Of a stretch of 44,345 bases of DNA, positions 8,865 to 17,530 are shown piece after piece. The notes under the pieces were generated by a model. The model saw only the letters and a program-made list of their open reading frames with translations, was not told where the DNA came from and ran no database searches. Each line of letters starts with the position of its first letter. The stretch's first letter is position 1. The position numbers were made by a program, and so were the translations under genes. This DNA is from Bacteroidota bacterium (GTDB lineage Bacteria > Bacteroidota > Bacteroidia > Flavobacteriales > BACL11). Location: the NCBI GenBank assembly GCA_028408365.1, contig JAOOLD010000013.1, positions 1 to 44,345 on the forward strand. Reading direction: 5' to 3'.

Positions 8865-10142
8865 TTATTGAACAAGAAAAGGAATATTTGCTACTGAGCT
8901 TTGTCCTTTTTCGTTTTTTACAAATGCAAATATGCGGTAGGCACCTTTATTCTTTGGAGTAACGAAAGTCAACTCATTATCACTTTGACTAACAATGTCA
9001 AACTCTAATGGTTGAGGAGATTTCTGAATATCTCCACCGATTTTGTTACTAAAGGCCTCAGGGTATATTACGTAGTTAACTATAACTTTTTTGTTATTGT
9101 AATTTTGATATTCAATTTTCAAAGTTGCTTGTGATGATGGGGCAAGAATATGATCTTTTCTCCAGCCTATATTTTCTAATGATATATCTTTTATTGAAGG
9201 AGCACGTGATTGTGGCCAATCACCTGTCCAACAAAACTGCATAACATCAACTGCTTCAGTTGGATTTCCATTACTGAGAAACATACCATGCCAAGTAGCT
9301 GTTGATTCTTGTTTTTGTCCCCAAAGAAAACAGTAGCTTCCCAGGCAACGTTCCTTATCTTTTTCAATTAACTCTTTATATCTTCTTAGCCTCTGATCTG
9401 CTTTTATTCCATTTGGAGGTTCAATCTTAGCTTTCCATGATGTTGTTCTGGCTTCAAAAGGCCCATTTACTCCCCATTCGGAAACAATATAAGGCTTATC
9501 CCAATTGAACTTTCTAAGATTAGCACCAGCATTTTCTATTGAACCGTAAACATTAAGACCTAATATATCTACGCTAGGACAATATTTTTTTATGTAATAG
9601 GCTTTTGCAGGGTCAACTCCAGCAATAACGGTCATCGTTGGATGATTAGGATCTACTTCTTTAATAAATTTAGCAAGAATTTCAATGGTTTCCCAAACTT
9701 TAAAATTACTATATCTTAAATCAACCTCATTTCCTATACCCCAAACTAACAATGCGGGGTGATCCTTATATTTCAATACCTCATTTTTTAGAAATTCAAT
9801 CTGTCCTTTGACTGCATATTCATCATTATAATCCATACCACTTCTTTCTGGTCTAACGTATAGTCCAAGTGTTACCGTTAAACCATGTTGATGGGCAGAA
9901 TCTAAAAATGCCTTGTTGTTTGTACTCCATACCCTTATTGAGTTGGCTCCTGATTCAACTAAAAGATCAAAGTGATCTTTTGCACCTGCTCCCTTTATAT
10001 AATAAGGAACACCATTTCTTAGCAACTCAAAGTTTCCTAAAGAATTTGTTGTAACTTCAACTTTATTGAACTGAGAATGAGCTGTTAGTGCACAAGACAT
10101 GCATAGAATGAAACATAAAAGTAAATTTATATTCTTTTCCAT
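8865..10142 (-). CDS. Cassette A: secreted clan GH-A glycoside hydrolase
   Basis: 425 residues with a signal peptide (ending AHSQ). Residues about 30-310 form a TIM barrel of clan GH-A: the acid/base motif WGIGNE gives Glu139 and the nucleophile motif VSEWG gives Glu222. The YYIKGAGA and NSIRVW openings resemble the barrel of GH2 and of GH72-like beta-glucanosyl enzymes, but no GH2 N-terminal sandwich is present. Residues about 320-425 are a beta-sandwich ending in GAYRIFAFVKNEKG. It is the last gene of the operon and overlaps the preceding lipoprotein gene by 16 bp, so the two are translationally linked. Its paralogue is at 29663, with the same architecture and both glutamates. The exact GH family is undecided; retaining hydrolase or transglycosylase activity on a beta-glycan is inferred. 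Confidence 0.8.
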   Translation of the reverse strand: MEKNINLLLCFILCMSCALTAHSQFNKVEVTTNSLGNFELLRNGVPYYIKGAGAKDHFDLLVESGANSIRVWSTNNKAFLDSAHQHGLTVTLGLYVRPERSGMDYNDEYAVKGQIEFLKNEVLKYKDHPALLVWGIGNEVDLRYSNFKVWETIEILAKFIKEVDPNHPTMTVIAGVDPAKAYYIKKYCPSVDILGLNVYGSIENAGANLRKFNWDKPYIVSEWGVNGPFEARTTSWKAKIEPPNGIKADQRLRRYKELIEKDKERCLGSYCFLWGQKQESTATWHGMFLSNGNPTEAVDVMQFCWTGDWPQSRAPSIKDISLENIGWRKDHILAPSSQATLKIEYQNYNNKKVIVNYVIYPEAFSNKIGGDIQKSPQPLEFDIVSQSDNELTFVTPKNKGAYRIFAFVKNEKGQSSVANIPFLVQ

Positions 10143-11302
10143 TTGGTTGGTTTTTTTGGGTTTCCTCGAAATTCAATTATCTGAAAATCACCGATTTCCA
10201 ATTGAGTCCCCTCTAGTATTTTAAACCTAATTTCTTTGAGTTCATCCCATCTAAATTCATCATGTCCTATTAATGATTTAAAAGGAAGATAAGCTTCATA
10301 TATTCCACTTCCATTGTTAATAAAGTGACTCTCATCTAGTATTTTTTGCAATCTTCTTTTATTGCCCTTATAAGCAAATAAAATTGCTTGGAGCTTTGGC
10401 AGCTCATTTGCTTTAAGTTTAAACTTTAACGCTGAAGTACGATAAATAGATGATATATCAACATGCATCCACTGGTGCGGAGAAAAACCAAATGTATCCC
10501 AAGGCTTATCTTTTGATCTGTCTGAGTTGATAACAACACTTTCATTTTCAAAGGAGTTACCGAATTGAATACTAGTTGAATATTTTGTATTAATACCCCA
10601 CCAGTACTCTTTTCCCACTCCAAGCTGAATTGGATGGGAATTGAATACTTTTATAAATTTTTCATTTGTCTTATTGTAAATGTGCTGATGAGGCACAATT
10701 ATTATATTGTCAATATGAATATCTCCTGATCTTTGAAACTCAAGGCGAAGCTCTTTGATATTACTCATATTAACACCTCTTTTTTCATAGTTGAATGACT
10801 GAAGAGGAATACGTATTTTTCTCCAATTATTATCAATTTTTCCTTCTTCAAGTTCTAAAAAGTTAATGTTTGCCCTACATTGTTTTCCGCCATAATCGAC
10901 AAGTATAAAAAACATTGGGACATTAGAAAGAACACCTAAATCAGTTCGTACACGTAGCTCAATTGCGGCTGTTTCAATGATTGGCTTAAGATTCTTTCCT
11001 TTATAATTATCCCATTTCAGGCCTATACCTATGTAATTACACTTAGATGCATCCCACTTAACATGTAGATGATCTCTGCCTATGTAGCTATTTTTAGTTT
11101 CAAATGATACTTGTTTACAATTATTATTTTTTATGCCCCACAGCCCATTTTCATCAGAACAAGTAAAAAGTGTTTTTTGAGGAAATTTATCAAAAGCCGT
11201 GATAGATTTAGATGGTTCATAAATGCTAACCATATTCATATATCCACAGGAATTTATGCAGATGATGAGAATAACAAAAGCTATGCTTACATTCAACTTC
11301 AT
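10127..11302 (-). CDS. Cassette A: lipoprotein with two carbohydrate-binding-like beta-sandwiches
   Basis: 391 residues; lipobox INSC with lipid Cys19. Two similar halves follow (about 45-205 and 230-385), each looking like the jelly-roll of CIA30/CBM11-type domains: WGIKNNNC, IGIGLKWDNYKGKNL, FFILVDYGGKQC, WRKIRIPLQSF, IHIDNIIIVP in the first, and WGINTKYST, PWDTFGFSPHQWMHVD in the second. No catalytic residues were seen. It overlaps the upstream lipoprotein gene by one base (TAATG) and the GH-A gene by 16 bp. The paralogue at 32240 shares the same blocks. Likely surface or periplasmic glycan binding that feeds the GH-A enzyme; this role is inferred. Confidence 0.65.
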   Translation of the reverse strand: MKLNVSIAFVILIICINSCGYMNMVSIYEPSKSITAFDKFPQKTLFTCSDENGLWGIKNNNCKQVSFETKNSYIGRDHLHVKWDASKCNYIGIGLKWDNYKGKNLKPIIETAAIELRVRTDLGVLSNVPMFFILVDYGGKQCRANINFLELEEGKIDNNWRKIRIPLQSFNYEKRGVNMSNIKELRLEFQRSGDIHIDNIIIVPHQHIYNKTNEKFIKVFNSHPIQLGVGKEYWWGINTKYSTSIQFGNSFENESVVINSDRSKDKPWDTFGFSPHQWMHVDISSIYRTSALKFKLKANELPKLQAILFAYKGNKRRLQKILDESHFINNGSGIYEAYLPFKSLIGHDEFRWDELKEIRFKILEGTQLEIGDFQIIEFRGNPKKPTKWKRI

Positions 11303-12351
11303 TATTGGTCTAATAAACTAGAATTTGAAGTGAAAATGATATGATCAATATCTGTTCTTACGTCCTTACCAAAATTTTCTGGACAATTTTCTTGTGCTCC
11401 TGCAGAAGGACATGCTTGACATGCAATTCTAATTGCACTTATATCATTGGGGTTCATATTAAAATTAATATTGGGGTCATTGGGTGATAATGGTTCAAAG
11501 TCCGAATACTTAAATGACTTCATTTGCCACCCATCCCAATCAACAGGCACCTTCATTTTATAAACCTCCATTGTTGATTCAAATAAATCAGAAGCATTAT
11601 TGTTAGCGTTATCGTTAAAGGGTGTATCTGTTTCCTCAGAGATTAAAATATTGATAAATTGTCCTAAGTGTAAGTCTACTAAATCTGAAAGTATTCCAAT
11701 ATTAATGTATATCTCATTTGAGCTTTGGCTAATATTATTAATATTAATCGGTAGATCAATACTTCCTAAAGCCCAGTCCCAATTCACCCTACCACCCATC
11801 TTAAAGTAACTACTTCCTAGTAATGGGTCATCATTCGCTAATGTAAAGGTCATCCCACCACCATCACTCTTGTAATAAACTATACCTTCAGATGGTATCC
11901 CGTTCTCAAAATTCTCCACCCAGATACCATCATCAAATGTTTTAGATGAATTAATAGTAAGAGTATCCCTCAAAGTATCAATTTCATTTTCAAAAGTTAA
12001 TTCAATAGCACACACTTCCTCTTGAAAAAATGGAAGCTGAGATGGTGCCCCATTCCACTTAGTTACATTAGGATCAATAAGATTTGAAAGTCCTGTAATT
12101 TCTCTTTTTGCATTTGTACTTAGGCCAAGAATAGTAATTTTCCATTCAACAGGTTTGTTAAACTCACAACTGAAACCTACTTTTTCGTTATTTGAAAAAT
12201 TAGGGTTTTTACTTGTTAGTGTAAGTGGTTCAATCAACTCAAAATCACCATATAAGATATCAATCGATGGCCCTTCAAATTCTTCCTTTGTACAGCTGTG
12301 TAAAAAGAGTAACATGATTAGAGAAAGAATAAGTTTTGTTTTTATTTTCAT
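11302..12351 (-). CDS. Cassette A: lipoprotein, EFEGPS family
   Basis: 349 residues; lipobox LHSC with lipid Cys20, followed at once by TKEEFEGPS. The N-terminal part (about 25-140) looks Ig-like; the C-terminal part (about 143-345) looks like a binding jelly-roll (WVENFENG, VNWDWALGSIDLP, VPVDWDGWQMKSFKYSDF, RTDIDHIIFT). The Asp/Glu-rich stretch after the lipid Cys would fit a surface export signal as described for Bacteroidota lipoproteins. The start codon overlaps the barrel gene stop by 4 bp (ATGA). The paralogue at 33458 has the same EFEGPS start and WNGWKM block. I do not recognise a named family; a SusE/SGBP-like glycan-binding role is inferred. Confidence 0.6.
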   Translation of the reverse strand: MKIKTKLILSLIMLLFLHSCTKEEFEGPSIDILYGDFELIEPLTLTSKNPNFSNNEKVGFSCEFNKPVEWKITILGLSTNAKREITGLSNLIDPNVTKWNGAPSQLPFFQEEVCAIELTFENEIDTLRDTLTINSSKTFDDGIWVENFENGIPSEGIVYYKSDGGGMTFTLANDDPLLGSSYFKMGGRVNWDWALGSIDLPININNISQSSNEIYINIGILSDLVDLHLGQFINILISEETDTPFNDNANNNASDLFESTMEVYKMKVPVDWDGWQMKSFKYSDFEPLSPNDPNINFNMNPNDISAIRIACQACPSAGAQENCPENFGKDVRTDIDHIIFTSNSSLLDQ

Positions 12352-14102
12352 AATTCTAAAGATAAAATTAATAATAGTCTATTGTATTTATAATCAGGCT
12401 GATCAGAAAACTTTGCACCCCACCAACTGTAATTAAGGCTAGCATACACATTTTCTCTGAATTTATATAGTATTCCAGCAGAAAGCAAATGGTCTTTTTG
12501 GTCTATTTCTTGCACAGATGTAAAATAAGTAATATTGCCGAAATTATTTCTCTGAGTTAAAAACTCATTACCATTGGCATTAAATTGCTTAAAAGAGGCT
12601 TGAACAAAAAAGTTTTTAGCCAGTTCAGCGTTTACAAACATGCTTAACTGATGTGTGTATAAGTCTATAGAGGAAACTGCATCACCTCCTCTTTTTGTAA
12701 GCTCACTTTCAGAAGAAAAAGAAAAGCTTAGTTCATTTTTCAAATTTAGCCATTTATGAAAATTGATTTTAACTGCTCCTTTAAACAAACCAAAATTTCT
12801 TTTTTCAGCTGTTCCTTGACCTATAACTTCTTTAAACAAACCACCATTCAATTTAGCTAGGTATTTTTTATTTTTGTTTGTTAATCTTGCTTTCATAAAA
12901 ACTCCAGATCTATTTGGTGTAGCATCTCCATATGTAAGAATATTTGAGTAAATGGGATTGAAAGGCATCAGCGTGCTTGATAGATCTTGATTATACAATT
13001 TTTCATCAGAAATGAGGTCAAACAAAGATGTTGGTCTCACCAATGACATATTTGTATATCTAGGATAAATTGTTTTACCATTTGTGTAAGCATAATCTAT
13101 ACGTTTAGTTTGAGCACCTGAACTTCTAAAGTTTGGATCAACATATCTGTAACCTCCAGTTAATGTTAGCGTAGAATCTTTCATAAAAAGTTTGTTATTC
13201 AACTCAAAGTACATTCCTTTAGTTTCATTTGATGTTGAATCAGAAATTCCGTTTTCTAATTCGGAGTAGAGCCAATATCTTTTTGAGAATCCAGACTGAA
13301 GACTCTGCTCAAAGCGATACTTTTCATTACCAAAATGATGTAAAAGAGATATACCTTGAACAGGATTTCGAACAGAAATATTATTTGTTCCGCTTGGTGC
13401 AACTTCATATAAGTTGATGTAGTTAGCTGAAAATGTTAGTTTTCTGCTAATTTCAGAAAATATTGAACCACCTGAAAGTAAAAGATCACTCGAATATGTA
13501 GTTTCATTGATTTGACTTGAACCACTTGGACGAGTGACAAAGAAATCAAAGCTTAAATTTCTTATATATCGATCGAATTTAAAAGAAAAATCAGTTTGAA
13601 TTCCCTGCAGACGCCATCTATTTTGAGTATAGAAATTTTCATAATGAATAATATCTCGATAAGGCTTCAACATTTCATTCTCGTATCCTGAAAGCTCCTC
13701 ATCATAATTAAATAATGTAAATTTTGTTTGCTTCAGAAAAAGATCACCTACACTAAAACGAATCTTATCATTAATTACTCCTTTTGCTCTTAACTGTCGA
13801 ACATTTATTTCTGTTCCTGAACCGAAAAAACTTCCAAAGGAATTTCTTATGCGTAGCTGCGCCATAATTTCAATATCCTTTATTGGATTTACATGGGTGT
13901 TCAAATCTAACAGATTATATCCGTTAGATCTATTGTGTGGAGAAAGTGTGTCGTTTATTGTGCTTTTATCTATAGCATCTCGAACAAAATATGAACGAGA
14001 GAGTCCGTCAAACCAAATATTCTCATTGCCTTGTGCATGAACATTAAAATCTGATAACAAAACCACAAAAAAATTAACTAATATTAGTAAACTTCTTTTC
14101 AT
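12348..14102 (-). CDS. Cassette A: outer-membrane beta-barrel protein, GDxFLKQ family
   Basis: 584 residues; signal peptide ending NVHAQ. The rest is a continuous run of alternating, aromatic-rich beta-strands typical of an outer-membrane barrel, with no TonB box, plug domain or POTRA repeats, so it is not SusC-like. Blocks shared with the paralogue at 34465 are GDLFLKQTKFTLFNY, FRSSGAQTKRI, GDATPNRSG and IGQGTAEKRN. It follows the first barrel gene after 3 bp and overlaps the next lipoprotein gene by 4 bp. It could be a porin or export channel for glycan fragments, or a surface anchor for the lipoproteins; function is unknown. Confidence 0.65.
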   Translation of the reverse strand: MKRSLLILVNFFVVLLSDFNVHAQGNENIWFDGLSRSYFVRDAIDKSTINDTLSPHNRSNGYNLLDLNTHVNPIKDIEIMAQLRIRNSFGSFFGSGTEINVRQLRAKGVINDKIRFSVGDLFLKQTKFTLFNYDEELSGYENEMLKPYRDIIHYENFYTQNRWRLQGIQTDFSFKFDRYIRNLSFDFFVTRPSGSSQINETTYSSDLLLSGGSIFSEISRKLTFSANYINLYEVAPSGTNNISVRNPVQGISLLHHFGNEKYRFEQSLQSGFSKRYWLYSELENGISDSTSNETKGMYFELNNKLFMKDSTLTLTGGYRYVDPNFRSSGAQTKRIDYAYTNGKTIYPRYTNMSLVRPTSLFDLISDEKLYNQDLSSTLMPFNPIYSNILTYGDATPNRSGVFMKARLTNKNKKYLAKLNGGLFKEVIGQGTAEKRNFGLFKGAVKINFHKWLNLKNELSFSFSSESELTKRGGDAVSSIDLYTHQLSMFVNAELAKNFFVQASFKQFNANGNEFLTQRNNFGNITYFTSVQEIDQKDHLLSAGILYKFRENVYASLNYSWWGAKFSDQPDYKYNRLLLILSLEL

Positions 14103-14105
14103 ATA

Positions 14106-16001
14106 TTAAAAATTTATTTTTAGTTCAAGCATCATTTCCCAACCCTTAAGATTATTTTCTATAAAATTAGGGTCAAAATATCGATACTGATTAAATCTGT
14201 AAAACAACATTGAGTTTTGACCGATTTTATAGTCAATACCAAGTCCAATGAGTGTATTGTTTTGGTTTCTTGAGTTTGTGTACCTGTAAAATCTATCCAA
14301 ACCCAATTTCTCAAAAAAAGTATTTGTAGAAGTGGCCTCACCATTATCACCTAAATCAGTAGAGGAGTTTCCAATTACTTTTTCTAAACCATAACTAAAT
14401 ACAAAAGCAGCTTTATCATTTAGTTCAATACTAAAATCTATCTCTTCACTCAGTTGACTAATTAGTGTTTGAGTTCCGATTTGAGGAACTATATTAAAAT
14501 CTTTTTGGCTTGTATTTAATCGAGTCAAGGAAAATATATAATAGTTCTTACCGAAAATTTTGTTGTTGTATTTTACTTGAAACTCAACAGTATTAAAAAA
14601 CTTTTTGAAGTTTGCAAATCCGCTTGTGGTTGTATCACTAATGTTAACATTTTCATATATCCCTCTATATGTTGAGTTAAGTGCATTATACGGACCCCAA
14701 TTTTGTGCAAAGAGATAAATTCTAGAAAGTGTCTGACTATTCACATTGTGAATATAAGACAAAGAACCATCAGACTTTTCAATTTCAGAAAATATTCCAA
14801 TACCTCCATTTATTTTTAGCTTTTCTAGGCTAATATCAGCATTCACTGAAACTCCTTGTCTATTATTAATTGGAAAACCAAGTCCTACCATTGGGCTGCT
14901 GTAAGGTGTTCTAATTGTTGTTCCTACACCTTCAACGTTAGGAAATACCTCCATAACAGAAGTATTCAAAAAATTACCTGTAACATTTACAAATTGTGGT
15001 GAGATTCTATAAAATTGAATATTTAATGGGATTTTAGTTGATTTTGATGTTTTTAAGTTCAAAAGGATAGCCTCACCATATGCTAGCTCATTCTCTGGAT
15101 CACTATATTTGCCTAGACCTATCTCCATTTGTAATTGTATTTTATTCCATTTCCTATCTAACTCAATAGTTTGAATGGAGTAGCTTCTTTTGTCGTCACT
15201 TAAAGAATCTATTTGAGCCCATGAAGATAGGTAATTATAACAAATTTTATAATTGGCACTAAGTGTGTTTTTGAGTTGGAAAGAGCCAGTAAAATTATCA
15301 CTTGATTCAAATAAAGAACGGTTAAAATTACTTTTTCCAATAACTCCTTTTGCGGAAAAATTCAATGGCAGTTTTGATGCATTTAGAAATATTCCTTGAA
15401 AAGCACGACTTCCATATCTAATTCCTTGATCAATTAAGCCACTAGTGTAATAATTTGAATAACGATCAATTGGGATTTTGTTTATTGGAGTTTGAGGTCT
15501 TCTTTCAAAAATACTGATTCTGTTAAATGATCGATTTCCCCAGACAGTGAGTCGACTTTGTCTGTACCATGAAACTCCTCCAGCTTTAAGATTAAAGTTT
15601 CCGTAATTAGTACTTATTGATGTTGATAGATTCAGTCCTAAATTTAATGTTAAATTTTGTGTGAGCTCTGCAGAGGGTCCTTTATACAAACTATTAAGCA
15701 TTAGATCTGCGCCAAATTTAATATTGTCTCTAGTTTTGCCATTTAATTTCAGAAGAAACATTGGCTCTCTATAGTAGTCACCTGAGTTAATCACAAAAGT
15801 TTTACCACTATTGTTTGGGAATGTCTCTTGCTGGCTTCTAACAAATCCTAAAAATCTGTAATATCCTGAAAAAGAGATTGAACTTGTAGGGTTATTGTAG
15901 CTCAAAATGTTGCTGCTAAAGGATTTTTGAACCATGTTCGTATCTTGACTAAAAGAAGAGCCTCCCCAAATAAAGAGAATGAACCAAAGCGATCTTCTCA
16001 T
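14106..16001 (-). CDS. Cassette A: outer-membrane beta-barrel protein, SWYRQSxLTVW family
   Basis: 631 residues; signal peptide ending SSFSQ. Many amphipathic beta-strands run to a final strand MMLELKINF with a C-terminal Phe, the usual mark for barrel insertion. There is no plug or TonB box. The paralogue at 36159 shares GGVSWYRQSRLTVW, YREPMFLLKL, STYRGIYENVNISDT and GLGIDYKIG, so these segments probably form functional loops or the constriction. It is the first cassette A gene, 80 bp after the sulfatase gene at 16082, a gap long enough for a control site. Always directly ahead of the second barrel gene in both cassettes, so the two probably work together. Confidence 0.65.
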   Translation of the reverse strand: MRRSLWFILFIWGGSSFSQDTNMVQKSFSSNILSYNNPTSSISFSGYYRFLGFVRSQQETFPNNSGKTFVINSGDYYREPMFLLKLNGKTRDNIKFGADLMLNSLYKGPSAELTQNLTLNLGLNLSTSISTNYGNFNLKAGGVSWYRQSRLTVWGNRSFNRISIFERRPQTPINKIPIDRYSNYYTSGLIDQGIRYGSRAFQGIFLNASKLPLNFSAKGVIGKSNFNRSLFESSDNFTGSFQLKNTLSANYKICYNYLSSWAQIDSLSDDKRSYSIQTIELDRKWNKIQLQMEIGLGKYSDPENELAYGEAILLNLKTSKSTKIPLNIQFYRISPQFVNVTGNFLNTSVMEVFPNVEGVGTTIRTPYSSPMVGLGFPINNRQGVSVNADISLEKLKINGGIGIFSEIEKSDGSLSYIHNVNSQTLSRIYLFAQNWGPYNALNSTYRGIYENVNISDTTTSGFANFKKFFNTVEFQVKYNNKIFGKNYYIFSLTRLNTSQKDFNIVPQIGTQTLISQLSEEIDFSIELNDKAAFVFSYGLEKVIGNSSTDLGDNGEATSTNTFFEKLGLDRFYRYTNSRNQNNTLIGLGIDYKIGQNSMLFYRFNQYRYFDPNFIENNLKGWEMMLELKINF

Positions 16002-16011
16002 AGCATTGAAA

Positions 16012-16034
16012 ATGTAAATTTTTTCACTAATTTA
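16012..16034. promoter_or_regulatory. Candidate regulatory site upstream of cassette A
   Basis: Sits in the only sizeable gap (80 bp) of the cassette A operon. It agrees with 7212-7234 at 18 of 23 positions and shares TTCACTAATTTA exactly. It may mark an internal promoter for the barrel-lipoprotein-glycosidase genes. Confidence 0.3.
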
Positions 16035-16081
16035 CTAAATTAAAGCTAGTATGACAAGACTTTCAAAAATATCAAAATGAG

Positions 16082-17530
16082 TTAGTAACTAGAATTAATT
16101 TCTTTTAAGGGCTTATTTTTCCACGTAATTCCATCTTGCCATTTTGGGGCATGAACCTTTACTAGATAGTCGTCTAATATTTTTTCCAATTCTTTTGCTT
16201 TTTCTATTTCTTTATTAGCTAAATTAAACTTCTCCATTTTGTCTTTAACTAAGTTGAACAAAAGAATTGATTTGTCGTCTTGAAATTTAATCAGTTTGTA
16301 GTCACCTTTACGCACAGCAGAGTGTGGTCTTTTTAAAGCAATACCATTTTTGTAAGGTACGTGAAAGAAGATACCATCAACTTCTCTAGTAATTTGATTT
16401 TTATTATTATTTAAAAGTATGTCTGCAAAACTACCTCCATCAATTTCAGTTAATAGATTTTTTTTATTTCCTGAAAGCTCAATTATAGTTGGTAATAGAT
16501 CACTTCCAGAAACTGGCATTGAGGATTCGGAACCTCCTGTAATTCCGGGACCTGAAACAATTAGTGGAACACGTACCCCTCCTTCAAAAGCATCCCATTT
16601 ACCTCTGCTAAGTGGATAATTATAACTCTTTTCATACTTCTTAGCCCCAGGAATATTAGGTACTGATCCATTGTCAGACATATATATTATGTATGTATTT
16701 TGCTCAATTCCAAGTTCTTTAATTTTATTTAATAAGATTCCAAGCCCACTATCTAAGTCTAATGTCATAGCAGCAAATCCGATATCTTTTTGCTGAGCAC
16801 CTTTTGGTTTTTTCTCAAGTTGACTAAAGCTTTCTTTCGTTGATTCAATGTTAGTATGAACAGCGTAATGTGATATTTGTAAGTAAAAAGGTTTTTTTTC
16901 TGCTAAACTCGAGGATATAAAATCAATTGCTCGATTTGTTAATGAAAAAATATGTTTAGGATCTTCTTTAAATACATTATTCCATTGACTTCTATCATTG
17001 TCAAAATTTCCATCTCTATTTTTTGTTGGCCCATCACTTACATCATATCCAAGTACAAATGGATCACTTCCCATGCCCCATTTTCCAAAATGGGCTGTTC
17101 TGTACTGATTATTAATTTTTTTAAGTGCTTTGGGAATACTAGTGAAACCATCATGATCAATGTGATCAGTATTCATTCCAACACGAATTAGAGAAAGTCG
17201 AGCTGGCGATTTACCAAACTGAATACTATACCTTGAAGGTGCACAAACAGGTGCACTTGCATAAGCATCGGAAAACCGCATACCTCTTTTAGCTAGCAAC
17301 TCAAGATTTGGAGTTTCATGGTAATAACTTCTAGATCCATTTTCGTTATTCATCATTTTCACTGATGTACCATTCCAGCCCTGATCATCCGCCAATACAA
17401 TTATAAAGTTTGGGTGAGCAGGTAACTCCTCATTTTCTGCTGAATGATCAGCTGATTTAAAAGAGAAAATCAACAAAATTAAAATTGAAAAAAAGATTGC
17501 TTTGATAAGTTTGTTTATTTTTTGTTCCAT
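16082..17530 (-). CDS. S1-family sulfatase
   Basis: 482 residues; an N-terminal hydrophobic segment (about 11-24) acts as signal peptide or anchor. The metal motif LADDQG is at 47-51, the formylglycine motif CAPSR begins at Cys96, and the second metal motif is YMSDNGS. The KWDAFEGGVRVPLIVSGPG block is that of the arylsulfatase A-like group, often S1_16 in marine clusters (from memory). Length is typical. It overlaps the upstream sulfatase gene by one base (TAATG), so the pair is co-translated, and lies 80 bp before cassette A. Likely removes a sulfate that blocks cassette A enzymes; substrate unknown. Confidence 0.87.
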   Translation of the reverse strand: MEQKINKLIKAIFFSILILLIFSFKSADHSAENEELPAHPNFIIVLADDQGWNGTSVKMMNNENGSRSYYHETPNLELLAKRGMRFSDAYASAPVCAPSRYSIQFGKSPARLSLIRVGMNTDHIDHDGFTSIPKALKKINNQYRTAHFGKWGMGSDPFVLGYDVSDGPTKNRDGNFDNDRSQWNNVFKEDPKHIFSLTNRAIDFISSSLAEKKPFYLQISHYAVHTNIESTKESFSQLEKKPKGAQQKDIGFAAMTLDLDSGLGILLNKIKELGIEQNTYIIYMSDNGSVPNIPGAKKYEKSYNYPLSRGKWDAFEGGVRVPLIVSGPGITGGSESSMPVSGSDLLPTIIELSGNKKNLLTEIDGGSFADILLNNNKNQITREVDGIFFHVPYKNGIALKRPHSAVRKGDYKLIKFQDDKSILLFNLVKDKMEKFNLANKEIEKAKELEKILDDYLVKVHAPKWQDGITWKNKPLKEINSSY

